DNA from: Apoderus coryli
Taxonomy: Eukaryota; Arthropoda; Insecta; Coleoptera; Attelabidae
Direction of reading: 5' to 3'
DNA length: 64,000 nucleotides
NCBI GenBank assembly: GCA_911728435.2
Contig: OU452198.1
Location: 31,339,902-31,403,901 of the forward strand
Notes under the pieces: generated by a model
What the model was told of the DNA's origin: nothing
The model's database searches: none
What the model saw: the letters and a program-made list of their open reading frames with translations, nothing else
In this document: positions 1 to 10,789 of the stretch, one piece after another
How positions within the stretch are numbered: position 1 is the stretch's first letter
Layout: the number at the start of each line of letters is the position of its first letter
Made by a program: the position numbers and the translations under genes

Positions 1-89
1 AAAAGAAACAAACAAATTTATTTTAATTTTGTTATGTTATTTCGCGATAATTTTTATACATGTTGTGTGTCAGCTCTCAGTCCTGGTTA

Positions 90-1440
90 TAATAATAATA
101 ATAATAAATGTCTTTATTCATGGGCGAGTTTCAGTACTGTAATATTCAAAGAATATAACAGTCTGCTCAGCTAACCCAAAATGCATTCATACAGTAGCTT
201 ACATGACATATAACACATTCATTAGACCACTCTAAAATTATACATATAATACAGCAAACAGCATAAGCAGAATCTGTATATAAAGGAAAAACATAATATA
301 ACAGAATATACGTAGATTGGTGCTTATATCAAGAGAACATAAAAAAAGTAACAATTTATTAGTACAATTCGATCAAGCTTTGTTAAACCACACTTGAACC
401 AGCGCCATACCAAAATCAGTAAAAAGGAAAAATCATGAGCCTGAGTCACTGCACCAGCATACAAAGGATTGGAAGCTAACCGAGCTGACCATTAAACAAC
501 ACAACACTTTGTTATGGCATAATAAAAGGATCTCTTAAATAGTTCAATGGAGTGGGCCGGAGGTGTTAGCGTGTTTTTATGGCGTATATTAATATTATGT
601 ATATCCGTTCTAAAACGGATTTTCTCGTATAGATACGGTGGAGATTTGTCGCACAGTACGTTATAGAACCGACAGGCAGTATGGAGATATCTCCGTTGTT
701 CCATGTTTAACCCACCCACTAGTCGAAAAGTATGGCTAATCCTTTCAGTTCTTCTAATTCCGAAGATCAGGCGTAAACATGCATTCTGTAGCTTTTGAAT
801 GCGCGTTTTCATGGCATAAGGGGAGGCATGGCGAATATATGACGTCGCAATAGTTCAAGTGCGATAATACTATAGCCTCACAGAGCTTTGCCTTCAGTGA
901 CCTAGTTAATATATGGCGATGCTGGAAAATTAATTTTAAATTGATGAAACCCATTTGAATTGATCGAGTTATATGATTGCCAAATCTGAAGTCCACATCG
1001 ATGGTGAGCCCAAGACCGAGGATTTAAAATGAATAGTAGATGACTCCATCGTAATGGAGTGTTGATGGCTTTCCAAAAAACGCAGTCTATCGTTCTTTGC
1101 CCCGAACAGAACTGCTACCGTTTTATCCGGGTTGAGCTTAAGACAGTGATCCCTTGAGTAACAAGACAACGCGTCCAAATCGGCATTAATTGCAGCAACT
1201 GCTCCCAAAGTATCACCAGCTGCGTATCATCCGCATATAATAGTGCTGATCACAAGACACAAATGCTGCTGGAAAGTTGGATGTGTATAAGGTAAATAAA
1301 AGCGGAGATAGTGCTGAACCTTGTGGAACACCTCCAGTTTTTGCTTTGTAGTTCGATCTATTGCCTCCCAGATCCACTGCTTGATGTCGCTTAGCAATGT
1401 AATTTGCCATAAGTTCCAAGGCATTTCGAGATAAACCAAG
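90..1440 (-). mobile_element. Decayed non-LTR retrotransposon (LINE), 3' part
   Basis: Minus-strand fragments in several frames give, in order, the RT palm motif GGVPQGSALSPLLF (about 1330-1270), the segment ending KLNPDKT (about 1130), a YCDVIYSPCLP stretch (about 860) and a C-terminal domain with LRLIFGIRR and SPPYLYEKI (780-620). The element ends at 90-115 in an ATT/TAA-rich tail typical of LINE 3' ends. No frame stays open and the endonuclease and RT N-terminus are missing, so it is 5'-truncated and dead. The C-terminal domain resembles the LINE fragment at 35183-35860, so both probably belong to related families. Confidence 0.8.
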
Positions 1441-2220
1441 TCGTCCCTCCCCCGTAATATACGCTACGTAAACTTCTCGTTGCTGTACTGGTGGTATACG
1501 TCACAATATCGATGGTCGACCTTGAGCCGACCAATGACAATTGAGAATTATTTTATTCTATGTAGTTTTTATTGACGAGTGATGACGTATACACACAGAG
1601 CTGCAGTATATTATTTATTAGACTATGGTATAGGTGTAGAACAGGGGCGAAGCGTTCATATAACCACTGTTACCATTGGTAACAGTTCAAAAAATCTTGA
1701 AAATAAATATTTTATGACTACTAACTGTAAAATAATTTTATTTATTTTTTTACCAACAGCAATATGTAATAATTCAGTAATTAATCAATGAAATTAACCA
1801 AATCGACGAAAATAATGCGCTCTACACCTACTGTCTGGCTTATGCATTTCGTAGATAAGATATTGATAATAAACAAAATGCGTATATAATAAACACCGCC
1901 TCACTATAAATCTGCCTCGCTTCGACTAGATTGAATGTTACCACTTTCGTTTATGGATACGCGAAATGGTCTCTCGGCCCCTGGTCGTTGCCGACTCGTG
2001 TCTGGTCACGAACTTGAATTCCACAGCGCAAGAGCGTGGGGGCGTCGCGATATTATGCACCTACGCTTGTTACCATTTTTTGTTTTGGTTACTCGTTAGT
2101 CGTTACACAGAATAGGCTGTCTTAGAATAATATATTTAGTTTTTTTTTGGGAAATTGGGAATAGTGATTTATTTTATTTTATCCCACATCCATTATTTTA
2201 TCCCACATCCATGTCGATCC
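1441..2220. other. No gene recognised
   Basis: AT-rich sequence with no credible exon. A short inverted match, GTGTAGA around 1635 against TCTACAC around 1822, might be a decayed transposon end but is too short to rely on. The 70-codon frame at 1579-1791 has no recognisable features. Confidence 0.4.
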
Positions 2221-2224
2221 GGAT

Positions 2225-2495
2225 CTCGATTTTTTTTCACCTTACGGTGAGTTTGTTAAGGGTTTGCGACAACGTCATCACATTCGCTAAGACATTTTGT
2301 TTTATTGTTATTAATGTGCTATTGTTTGATATTTCATTTTTATGTTCAGCTCTTCAAGATGTTTAAATTTTTGTAGCTGTATGCTTATTATTGTATAATT
2401 GTTTTTATGGTTCTGTAATCTTGATGTAATTAAATTTATATTTGTGTTTTGTATAATGGACTTAAGTCCGTAAATGAATAAATAATAATAATAAA
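2225..2495 (+). mobile_element. LINE 3' end fragment
   Basis: This looks like the 3' UTR of a non-LTR element. A short self-complementary sequence, GGACTTAAGTCC (2458-2469), is followed by AAATGAATAAA and a TAA/ATA microsatellite tail at 2478-2494. The same layout, a hairpin then AATAAA and a short-repeat tail, is seen at 36870-36914 and 40125-40165 in better preserved LINEs. No coding sequence remains. Confidence 0.55.
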
Positions 2496-2499
2496 ATTA

Positions 2500-3298
2500 G
2501 TCTTAGGGATTTTTACATAAAAAAATAATGTAAAATGTTTAAATAAAATACCTAAAATAAGAAAAGATTTTTCACATCCGGTTTTGGTAACACTTTGGAA
2601 AAAGACACGCGTCGCCACTGGTGTAGAAAACCTCTTATTTTCGAAAAATAATGTCAAAATTTTCGAAAAATAATTGAAAAAAAGTTTTTGATTGACACTA
2701 TCCGTTGATCCCCGTTCGGACGCCTATTACGGTTGCAATTAAATTCAGCAGTGTATGGCTAACAAATGCTTCTATTTAGAGAAATAACTATGTCAAATTT
2801 GACTTCAATGGCTAACGACATTTTAGCAATACCTTTAAAAAACCTATGCTAAGCCGCCATATTTCAAGAGCTCTAACTCCTTTCGGAAGCAATTTCGTGT
2901 GACTCTAGAATTTGTGGCTTTCGTTTAATCCATTTTTTTTCTGGACACTCTGTATAATTAACCCGATCTTTGGGAATACCCAAAAAGAGAATACCAGTAA
3001 AAAAAGGTTTAACTACAATAAAAAGTATGTACTACACACTATAATCTGAAGAATAAAAAATATATATTAATTATCATAAATTATTCACCACTCCTTTTCG
3101 TAATGGATTTACTTCAGAAATTATTATTTAATTATTCAATTCAAAAATAAATATTGTTTGGTATAGCAACTAAGATTGGTAAAGATAAATACGAGGGCCA
3201 GATTAAAGGTTTCCGGCTTGATAAAATAATTATTTTACTTTTCAATAATATAATTTGCATCATTAATATTGTAACGTTAGTCTCATCGTAGGCTTGTA
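2500..3298. other. AT-rich spacer with a transposon-end-like motif
   Basis: No exon found. At 2942-2955 the sequence GGACACTCTGTATA resembles the GGACACCCTGTA ends of several Tc1/mariner-type elements in this window, so 2700-2955 is probably the remnant of such an element; no partner end was found. Confidence 0.35.
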
Positions 3299-3300
3299 TA

Positions 3301-3828
3301 CAGGGCGATTCATTATGGTTGCAACAAACGGAAACTGGAGATTCCTGAAAACAATTCAAGCATTTTTTGCCATTGAACCCATGTCCGCAAATACTTCGTT
3401 ATCGAGATACAGGGTGTCCAAATTTAGTGGTCAAATTAACATTTTTGATCTTTTCTCAAAAACTAGCTAACCGATTTTGACAAAATTTTACATGCATTTG
3501 AGAACAGACAACCTAAAATATTCTGAATTATTTTGGCTTTCATTAACTGTTCATTGGCGTAGATATAGGGGGCATTTGGATAAATTTTACACATAAATTA
3601 ATTAAACACAGCTTTGACAAGCTTCATTATTTTAAATTATTACTTTTTTAAAAAGAGCAACTTAGAAGCTACAAAAAAGTTAATTACGTCGATGTTGTGG
3701 TTTCTACCATTTTTATGGAAACCGATAAATTGCAAGTTAATGGTAGATTTAAATCAAAATAACGTTTATCAGAAATCAAAATGAAAAATCAAAGTTGTCG
3801 TGGAAAACGATTTAATAATAACAAATTA
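3301..3828 (+). repeat. Left inverted arm of the 3301-5546 transposon
   Basis: It is the reverse complement of 5010-5546 with scattered substitutions and small indels. The arm carries an internal GATACAGGGTGTCC motif around 3407-3420 resembling its own terminus, so an end may have been duplicated internally. Confidence 0.8.
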
Positions 3829-3937
3829 CTTAACAACAAATTTTAAGGCCTATCAGTACAATTAAAAATTGAACAATAAAAAACTAAACTCGAAATTAAA
3901 ATAAGAAAATTAATAACAACTCTTCAAACTGCCCTCA

Positions 3938-4905
3938 TTTGACAGTAATGCACATTTTACATCTTTCAACTAATGCATTTGTAGCTGTAATAAGGATATT
4001 ATGATTGTTTCTTATTTTCCTAGCAGCTTCATGAACTATCTCCAGTAGTTGGTTTTCATTTATATTGGTACAATGTAAACCAAATCTTTCTTGTATCCCC
4101 ATAAAAAGAAGTCGAGTGGATTCAGATCCGGTGATCTTGGAAGCCACTTAATGGAACCTCCCAAACCAATCAAATTGTTTCCAAACAGTTGATTTAAAAC
4201 TTTAGTTACTTGCCTACCACGGTGCGCAGGGGCTCCGTCATGTTGATACCACATGTTTTGAACAATATTCAGAGGTACATCCTCAATAAATTCGGGTAGG
4301 GGGTTGTGTAGGAAAAGACTGTATTGATTTGAGTTTAAATGCCCATTAATTACGAACAACGGCAATAATTTTACATTGATACTAAAACGTTCTTGAAAAT
4401 TTCGCGGCCTAATAGCACGAGGGTTGTTTAAAGACTATACATGTTCATTATGGTTTGTATTTATGCCATCTCTAGTAAAAGTTGCTTCATCTGATCAGAG
4501 CACTTTTTCTAAAAATCTTTCATCTTCTTGATGCTTACCAAAAACCCAATTACAAAATAGTAGGCGCCTTTCACGGTCTCCAGGATGTAGGGCATGGACA
4601 TCTTGATGATGATAGAGATAGAGCATTTCTCGATTTAATAGTCTCCAAACAGTTGTTCGAGGTAATGCTAATTGAGTTGGTATTCTTCTAGTGCTTATTT
4701 TCGGATCGTCTAAAACTAAATCCACTATGTTTTCTGCAGTTTGAATATTTAGACGATGCGGTTGTTTGTTAACTCTAGGTAAAATGCTCCCTATCGTTCT
4801 AAGCCTGTGAAATGTAGCCGTTTTGTGATATGGATGACGTCTATTAGGATACCTAATTTGGTATTCTCTGGCCGCTGCTCTTGCATTTGCAATACACAAA
4901 CATAT
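3938..4905 (-). pseudogene. Decayed DUF4817-type mariner transposase
   Basis: Read on the minus strand from about 4899. The N-terminus (AREYQIRYPNRRHPYH, then a helix-turn-helix ending TTVWRLL) resembles the DUF4817 DNA-binding region of insect mariner-like transposases. The catalytic core follows: SDEA (about 4490) as candidate first Asp, QHDGAPAH (about 4245) as second, and LPRSPDLNPLDFFLWG (about 4150-4105) as third. Two in-frame stop codons interrupt the core (one just before SDEA, one near 4437) and a frameshift near 4095 moves the C-terminus into another frame. It therefore cannot encode an active enzyme. The assignment is by motif recognition only. Confidence 0.8.
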
Positions 4906-5009
4906 TCTTCAATTGAAAAATTAATTTTAATTTAGAAAAACACATTCGGAATATTAAAAACATCTACGAAATAATAAAACAATTTTAACTAATTTAAATT
5001 TGTTGCTGT

Positions 5010-5546
5010 CAAAGTTTTTTTATTATTGCGGCATTCGTTTTCCATGGCAACTTTGATTTGGTTGGATTGGTTTTCTGGTAAACGTTATTTTGATTTAAAT
5101 CTACCATTAACTTGCAATTTATCGGTTTCCATAAAAATGGTAGAAATCACAACATCGACGTAATTAACTTTTCTGTAGCTTATAGGTTGCTCTATTTAAA
5201 AAAGTAATAATTCAAAATAATAAAGCTTGTCAAAGCTGACTTTAATTAAATTATGTGTAAAATTTACCCAAATGCCCCCTATATCTACGCCAATGAACAG
5301 TTAATGAAAGCCAAAATAATGCAGATTATTTTAGGTTATCGGTCCCCAAACGCATGTAAAATTTTGTCGAAATCGGTTGGCTGGTTTTTGAGACATGAAC
5401 AAGAAAGTTAATTTGACTACTAAATTCGGACACCCTGTATCTCGATAACAAAGCATTTGCGGACATGGGTTCAATGGCAAAAAATGCTTAAATCACTTTC
5501 AGCAATCTCCAGTTTTCGTTTGTGGCAACCATAATGAATCACCCTG
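5010..5546 (-). repeat. Right inverted arm of the 3301-5546 transposon
   Basis: Complement of 3301-3828. The outer end GAATCACCCTG abuts TA at 5547-5548. Confidence 0.8.
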
Positions 5547-5550
5547 TATA

Positions 5551-5873
5551 GTGAGAACGAAACGTCACACAAAAACTCAAAAAAAAATTTTGAATAAATT
5601 TTCGGCCAATGGCTGATCTGTTGTTACCCGAGTGTCTCTGCATGGGTCTTGCGAACGGCTTTAGCATATTTTTTGGATTATGTTGGTGTGTTTGAATTAT
5701 TGTCTTAATTATTGTGTAATTTAACATTTCGATTTTATTGCTATTGCATGTTTTACATCATTATAGCACAGTTTATATACAGTTACTTCACCTCGTGTCG
5801 GCACCTTTGTTATCTCTGTCTTAAAAGCAATTCGCCGAATTCGCCGCCGTTTATAGTTATAGTATAGTATATA
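5551..5873. other. Spacer, no gene recognised
   Basis: AT-rich sequence between two transposons. The 62-codon minus-strand frame at 5539-5727 overlaps the end of the left element and shows no domain. Confidence 0.35.
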
Positions 5874-6656
5874 CCGGGTGTCCCACCGGGAAGGGATTCG
5901 ATCGATTATGGAGAAACTACACTGTGAAACAATCTAAAAATCGGCTGAAATGTTTTCAAGAATCTAGAACTTCGGGTTATACCAGAAATGGGTGTCAACT
6001 TCCTTATTTCAAATACGACCCTATATAAAATATATTTTTTTTTGGATCCTTGTAATTTTAAACATATTTCATGCATTATATGTTATACCTATCGCCAGCC
6101 GTTTTCGAAATATTTGAAATTTTATGTCAAAAATTACGTTTTCAGAATAAAGAATAATAACAATTTTTTATTATATGGAAGCTTTAATAATTTAATTTGT
6201 TAGAATATCCTAGGAGATATAGATCTACTTTAGGCGCCTAAGTATATTTTTTTAGTAAATATTAACAGGGTATTTGAAAAAAAGGGTAAAAATCAAATTG
6301 AAAAAAGTGTCATAAATCAAAACTTTTAAATTGCAACCCCCCATTTTATACTTTTTTATTTTTTTGCATCAAAAATAAGGGCAAGTTTATGAAAGGATGT
6401 CTATCCCAAAAACTGATAGTTTTCAAAATATTTTACATTTTTCTATTACAATAGTGATATGAATTTGAAATTTAATTGATTTTAGTTGGCCATGATGGCT
6501 TTAGATTGCAAATAAATATGACACTTGGCAAAAATAATCAACAATTATGACAAATTGCAGACATTAATTAGTAGTAATAATCATGGCGGGCGTATAAATT
6601 ATACTCTCGCATACTATCTAAATGTGTTTATTATTTATGGATAATGTGACAGAGGG

Positions 6657-7061
6657 ATGTCACAAACGTGTGATACATTTGCTGCCAGGTACCCAGAAAA
6701 ACACAAGCAATCACCAAAAGTTGTTAAACGGATAATAGATAATTTCAAAAATTTCGGGTCCGTAAAAACAAAAATACAACGGGGGTACTTCACGGCATAT
6801 CCTACGACATCTCTGCGAAAATTTGCAGTGCGGAGTCTGGATTTTCTAAAAGCGATCGACTATTATATCTGGGGGACGATCAAAAATGAAGTGTACAGCA
6901 GGCATTTGACCACTAAAGAGGACTGTATGCAAAGAGTTCGGAATGCATTTGCCAATTTGAGTCAACCATCTATTCGGCGGGCAACACATGAACAATTAAT
7001 TTTGAGATGTGAAAAGTGTTTAGAAGTTCAAGGTCAACATTTTGAACATTTGTTAAAGTAA
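6657..7061 (+). pseudogene. Internally deleted mariner-type transposase (134 codons)
   Basis: An open frame joins a DUF4817-like N-terminus (FAARYPEKH, then KRIIDNFKNFGSV) directly to a transposase C-terminus (LDFLKAIDYYIWGTIKNEVY, then a helical tail with RCEKCLEV). The central catalytic region with the first two acidic residues is absent, and the third Asp survives only in the IDYYIWG context. Full-length relatives are around 330-350 residues. The frame stays open across the fusion. The N-terminal part is also present, inverted, in the right arm near 10800-10880. It is most likely a non-autonomous derivative. A retained DNA-binding peptide is possible but unproven. Confidence 0.65.
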
Positions 7062-7185
7062 TTAGTAGATTTAAAAAAAAAAAACTAACTATTCAGGAGA
7101 TCGACACAACCGAAATTTTGAAACATTTTTATGCAGTACTTCATTTTATGACCCCTGGATCCTAAAAATGACCTCAGTTCAAAAG

Positions 7186-7213
7186 TATATATATATATAT
7201 ACATATATATATA
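7186..7213. repeat. AT microsatellite
   Basis: A run of TA dinucleotides with one AC interruption immediately left of the perfect palindrome. Further AT runs lie at 7594-7619 and 7673-7701. Confidence 0.9.
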
Positions 7214-7564
7214 GATAACTTAGTGTCTTGGGTTGATCAGCAAATATTTTTGATTAAAACTCTTTTACGTTATGCCAAGCTTTCGATATATTTTTATATC
7301 TTCCTCGGGGCTACAAATATAAAAGTAAGCTAAGTATAAATATATATAAAATTTAAAAATATGTTTACCTTAGTAAAACTAATGTAAAACTTGCCGCGTA
7401 TACTAAGGTAAACATATTTTTAAATTTTATATATATTTATACTTAGCTTACTTTTATATTTGTAGCCCCGAGGAAGATATAAAAATATATCGAAAGCTTG
7501 GCATAACGTAAAAGAGTTTTAATCAAAAATATTTGCTGATCAACCCAAGACACTAAGTTATCTA
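7213..7564. repeat. Perfect 163-bp palindrome with 25-bp spacer (Penelope-type tails)
   Basis: The arms 7213-7375 and 7401-7564 are, by eye, exact reverse complements; 7376-7400 is the loop. Each arm carries CGAAAGCTTGGCATAACG followed by AAAGAGTTTTAATC. The Penelope-like element's 3' tail has the matching CGAAAGCTTGGCGTAGCG and AAAGAGTTTTC at 10078-10110. I infer two Penelope-type terminal segments joined in inverted orientation. Identity of the arms implies recent formation or gene conversion. AT repeats flank both sides. Confidence 0.85.
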
Positions 7565-7668
7565 TTAACTAGTCAGCAAAGACTACCACTCAACTATATT
7601 ATATATATATATATATATACAAAGAAAAATGAAATAAACTAACTTGTACGAATCAAAAAAATCTCGTG

Positions 7669-7672
<4 letters not shown>

Positions 7673-7701
<29 letters not shown>
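7673..7701. repeat. AT microsatellite
   Basis: About fourteen AT dinucleotides upstream of the Penelope-like element. Confidence 0.9.
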
Positions 7702-7704
<3 letters not shown>

Positions 7705-7780
7705 ATTTTTAATTGTTTTTTGTTTTGACCGGTCAGATTATAGAATCTTCGAAATTATTGGGACGTCGGTCATAGGGCTT

Positions 7781-9346
7781 TTGATTGAAAAAGCAAATAA
7801 AATAGTAAGTTCGCTAAAAACAAAAAAGTACATAACCAATGAACAAGCCAAACGACTAACGATTTACAACCAGACTTCACCAAAATTTTATGGCCTACCA
7901 AAGGTGCACAAACCCACAATGTCTCTCAGACCTATAATTTCCTCAATCAGTGCCCCCAACAGTAAATTGGCAAACTTAATTACTGAAATTTTAACGGCTT
8001 CTTACAATAGCAACAATGAATATTTTGTTCATGATAGCTTTGAACTTGCAGATTGTATGAAGGATCGAACAATTCCCGAAAATTTCGAATTGGTGAGCTT
8101 AGATGTAATCTCACTTTTCAGCAGCATTCCGCAAGGTTTAATGATTGAAAGTATAGAGAGACATTGGGATAATATTTCTCAACACACGCAAATTCCCTTG
8201 GATTCGTTTTTGCATACTGTGAGATTTATTTTCGACTCAACATATTGCCAGTTTGAAGGCAAGTATTACAAACAAATATTGGGAACTCCAATGGGTGGTA
8301 CAATATCCCCAATTATCTCGCAGTATGTCATGGATGACTTACTAAATGCTTGCATTCCTAAACTTAGTTTCGTACTTCCTTTTATAAAAAAGTATGTGGA
8401 TGATATAATTTGTATGGTACCCGCCACTAAAAAAGAAGAGATTCTAACCATATTCAACAACTATAATCCGTGTGTCCAGTTCACAATGGAGGAGGAAAAT
8501 AGTGAAAGGAGTGTTCCTTTCTTAGATACGAGACTGGTTAGAACAACAAATAACACCATAATTGTCGACTGGTACATAAAACCTACAAATTCGGGAAGGT
8601 ACATGAACTTTAAATCAAGTCACTCAACAAAAATGAAAATCAATCTAATATTGGCATTAAAACTTAGAATAGAACGTATAAGTCAGCAGACCTTCAAGGA
8701 GAAGAACTTCAATATTCTTTATAACTTTTTATTGGACAACTCATACCCACCAAAAATGTTAAAGAAACTTATCTATAACACCCAGACTGCAATAACGCAT
8801 AATACAACAAACAACCAAAACAACAATCCACAACAGCCGGGTGAACCTACACAGAAATACTACTATTCTATTCCGCATAGTACGGGGGTAACTAACAAAA
8901 TTCAGGCGATTTTTAAAAATGAACCATCTACTTTTATTGCTCCCAAATTCACGAAAACAGTAGGAAATTTGTTCAGCAGCCTAAAAGATAAAACGAAAAC
9001 ATTAGAACAGTCAAACGTTGTTTATCGTATTCCATGTACAGAGTGTGATAAGGTATATGTTGGCCAAACTTCGAGGGTATTAAGGGAAAGGGTGACATCT
9101 CACAAAAGTGACTGTAGGTTGGGGAAAAGATCATGTGCTTTAGCAGAGCACAATATGGATTTAGGACATTTACCTAATTATAATGCAATTGACACTTTAT
9201 TTGTCGAAAATAACATGGGCAAGAGACTTTTCCTTGAAATGGTTGAGACGGCTTCTACAGCGAATGTTATGAACAAAAGAACGGATATCGATGAGTTGAG
9301 TACCATCTATTCGTACATCTTAACTCTGGATAAATGCGAATTCTAA
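7781..9346 (+). CDS. Penelope-like reverse transcriptase with GIY-YIG endonuclease (N-truncated)
   Basis: The frame is open for 521 codons. The frame's first codon is TTG, because the true N-terminus is lost; no good ATG opens it. The RT domain includes GLPKVHKP (about residue 38), LDVISLFSSIP (about 106), LGTPMGGTISP (about 167) and the catalytic YVDD at 205-208. The C-terminal GIY-YIG endonuclease runs from VVYRIPCTECDKVYVGQTSR (413-432), with the Penelope-typical CxxC inserted, to the end. In the family, the protein nicks target DNA and copies element RNA onto it. With catalytic residues intact but the N-terminus missing, this copy is probably immobile. Confidence 0.88.
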   Translation: MIEKANKIVSSLKTKKYITNEQAKRLTIYNQTSPKFYGLPKVHKPTMSLRPIISSISAPNSKLANLITEILTASYNSNNEYFVHDSFELADCMKDRTIPENFELVSLDVISLFSSIPQGLMIESIERHWDNISQHTQIPLDSFLHTVRFIFDSTYCQFEGKYYKQILGTPMGGTISPIISQYVMDDLLNACIPKLSFVLPFIKKYVDDIICMVPATKKEEILTIFNNYNPCVQFTMEEENSERSVPFLDTRLVRTTNNTIIVDWYIKPTNSGRYMNFKSSHSTKMKINLILALKLRIERISQQTFKEKNFNILYNFLLDNSYPPKMLKKLIYNTQTAITHNTTNNQNNNPQQPGEPTQKYYYSIPHSTGVTNKIQAIFKNEPSTFIAPKFTKTVGNLFSSLKDKTKTLEQSNVVYRIPCTECDKVYVGQTSRVLRERVTSHKSDCRLGKRSCALAEHNMDLGHLPNYNAIDTLFVENNMGKRLFLEMVETASTANVMNKRTDIDELSTIYSYILTLDKCEF

Positions 9347-10051
9347 AGTTGAAAGGGTGTGGAGTTCATCAACTTCAATTTTTTCGATTTCGAAAAAAAT
9401 AATGTATACTTCTAAATATATATATGTTTGTATGTTGTTTTTTGTTTTGTCTTTCGTTCTCCTTATTGTCGGATGAGTGGCACTTCGACATAAGTATTGC
9501 GTGTACCACAAGGAATCAAAAAAAAAAAAATCTGAGGTGCGTGATGCCGGGGACGGGAAAAATATGTGACAGGTATTGATCCACCCCGGTAATTACTTTA
9601 TTCATACCAAAACAGTTGCCTTTATTCGGTGTCTACTTAAAACATGGTTAATCTTCTTCTCTTAACATTGATTATAATATCGAACTCTATAAACAAATAG
9701 TTTTGCTTTTTGTTGGTTTTGGGCATACTGCAGTAGGTGACAGTGCTGTAGTGATAGTCTTTTCCTATGATTTATTAATGTTGAGTGACGAAGATATAGG
9801 ATAGATGGCAGGTCTATTATTTGTATATTTCTTTCAATAATATTTGGGGATCAAGTGAATATTTATACAGAAATATTTGTGTTTCAATGTAGCACCTTTT
9901 AATATCTATTAAGATCCGTTTGAGATCGATGCTATTTTTTCTAAATTGTAAGATACTCACTTTGCACACTAGGTAATTATGATTTGTATAACTTTATAAA
10001 GATTATTGTGAGTATTAAAAATGTACATTTGTTTGTGTTAATTTTGTAGCC

Positions 10052-10085
10052 TTTGAAGAAGGGAATAAAGTTAGACCCGAAAGCT
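10052..10085 (+). ncRNA. Candidate degenerate hammerhead-ribozyme-like motif in Penelope tail
   Basis: The order TTGAAGA, GGG, ATAAAGTTAGA, CCC, GAAA resembles the hammerhead core CUGANGA - stem II - GAAA, with C to U at the first core position. Penelope-like elements are known to carry hammerhead motifs in their terminal repeats. Comparable sequences occur at 7462-7495 (+), its mirror in the left palindrome arm, 15188-15215 and 63199-63226. Activity is not implied. Confidence 0.35.
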
Positions 10086-10140
10086 TGGCGTAGCGAAAAA
10101 AGAGTTTTCTTTTTATCAAAAGCCCTATGACCGACGTCCC

Positions 10141-10789
10141 TATATATATATGGGATATAGAAACTTTGCGTCACGTTCTAGGCCGCATTTTTTGACCAAT
10201 CGAAACAAAATTTGGTTAAAAAATCGGCTAGGTCATGGAATCGCGTGAGTTCGTTGGCGATTGAAATCGGAGAGCTAATTTCAGAATGGCGGCCTGTCAA
10301 AGTTTTAAAAAAATCATATTTTTTTCGTTGTTAATAGAAAATACCGATGTTACATATCAAATGATAGAGCACTTAAATCTCTACAATATTTATTTGGAGA
10401 GTTTTTTCATCGCTGGCATATTTAAGTAAATGTAAGTCAATATGAAGTAACAAAAAATAAAAAAAAATATCATCACCCGCTATATCTGTAATTATTTTGA
10501 CAAATAAACACCTGTGAAATAACAATAAGACCGTACTTACGTATGTATTATAGTATAATGGGTATTTCAGTTAAAATAACTATCAATATGACACTTTGGT
10601 TATATTTGGCGAATGTCAGAATAGTCGGTTATTTGTTTATTAATAGTGGGTGTCAGTGGTAGACTAAGTATAAATAAAAAATACATAAATCAAAAATCTA
10701 CTTTTCCGACTAGCTGCCATCGGGATTTTTTTTTATGGGTTGACCATAGATAAATTTGTATCATACGTTCACGTTATTAGTTAATCAAA
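10141..10789. other. Interior of the 5874-11500 element, no gene recognised
   Basis: AT-rich, starts with a short TA run. No reading frame or family signature was found; it may be original interior DNA of the mariner-type element or another degraded insertion. Confidence 0.35.

Larger units (their letters stand above)
3301..5546 (-). mobile_element. Tc1/mariner-type transposon with ~530-bp inverted arms
   Basis: The ends are CAGGGCGATTCATTATGG (3301) and its complement CCATAATGAATCACCCTG (ending 5546), both flanked by TA, the target duplication of Tc1/mariner elements. The arms match for about 530 bp (3301-3828 against 5010-5546), far longer than the 20-30 bp usual in mariners. A decayed transposase lies between them on the minus strand. 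The element is 2.25 kb long. Arm divergence of a few percent suggests a moderately old insertion. Confidence 0.88.
7760..10140 (+). mobile_element. Penelope-like element, 5'-truncated
   Basis: The element is bounded by a 26-bp perfect inverted repeat: GGGACGTCGGTCATAGGG at 7760-7777 continues to 7785 and its complement ends at 10140. This fits the inverted terminal fragments of Penelope-like elements. A single long frame encodes RT plus GIY-YIG endonuclease, followed by about 700 bp of 3' non-coding DNA ending in a CGAAAGCTTGGCG tail. The short left repeat has replaced the 5' end of the frame, so the N-terminal ~200 residues are missing. Coding integrity suggests a young insertion. Confidence 0.85.

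Noticed and set aside
7781..7783. TTG as a genuine start codon for the Penelope frame
   Set aside because: The frame is truncated by the inverted terminal fragment; TTG is only the first usable codon after the junction.
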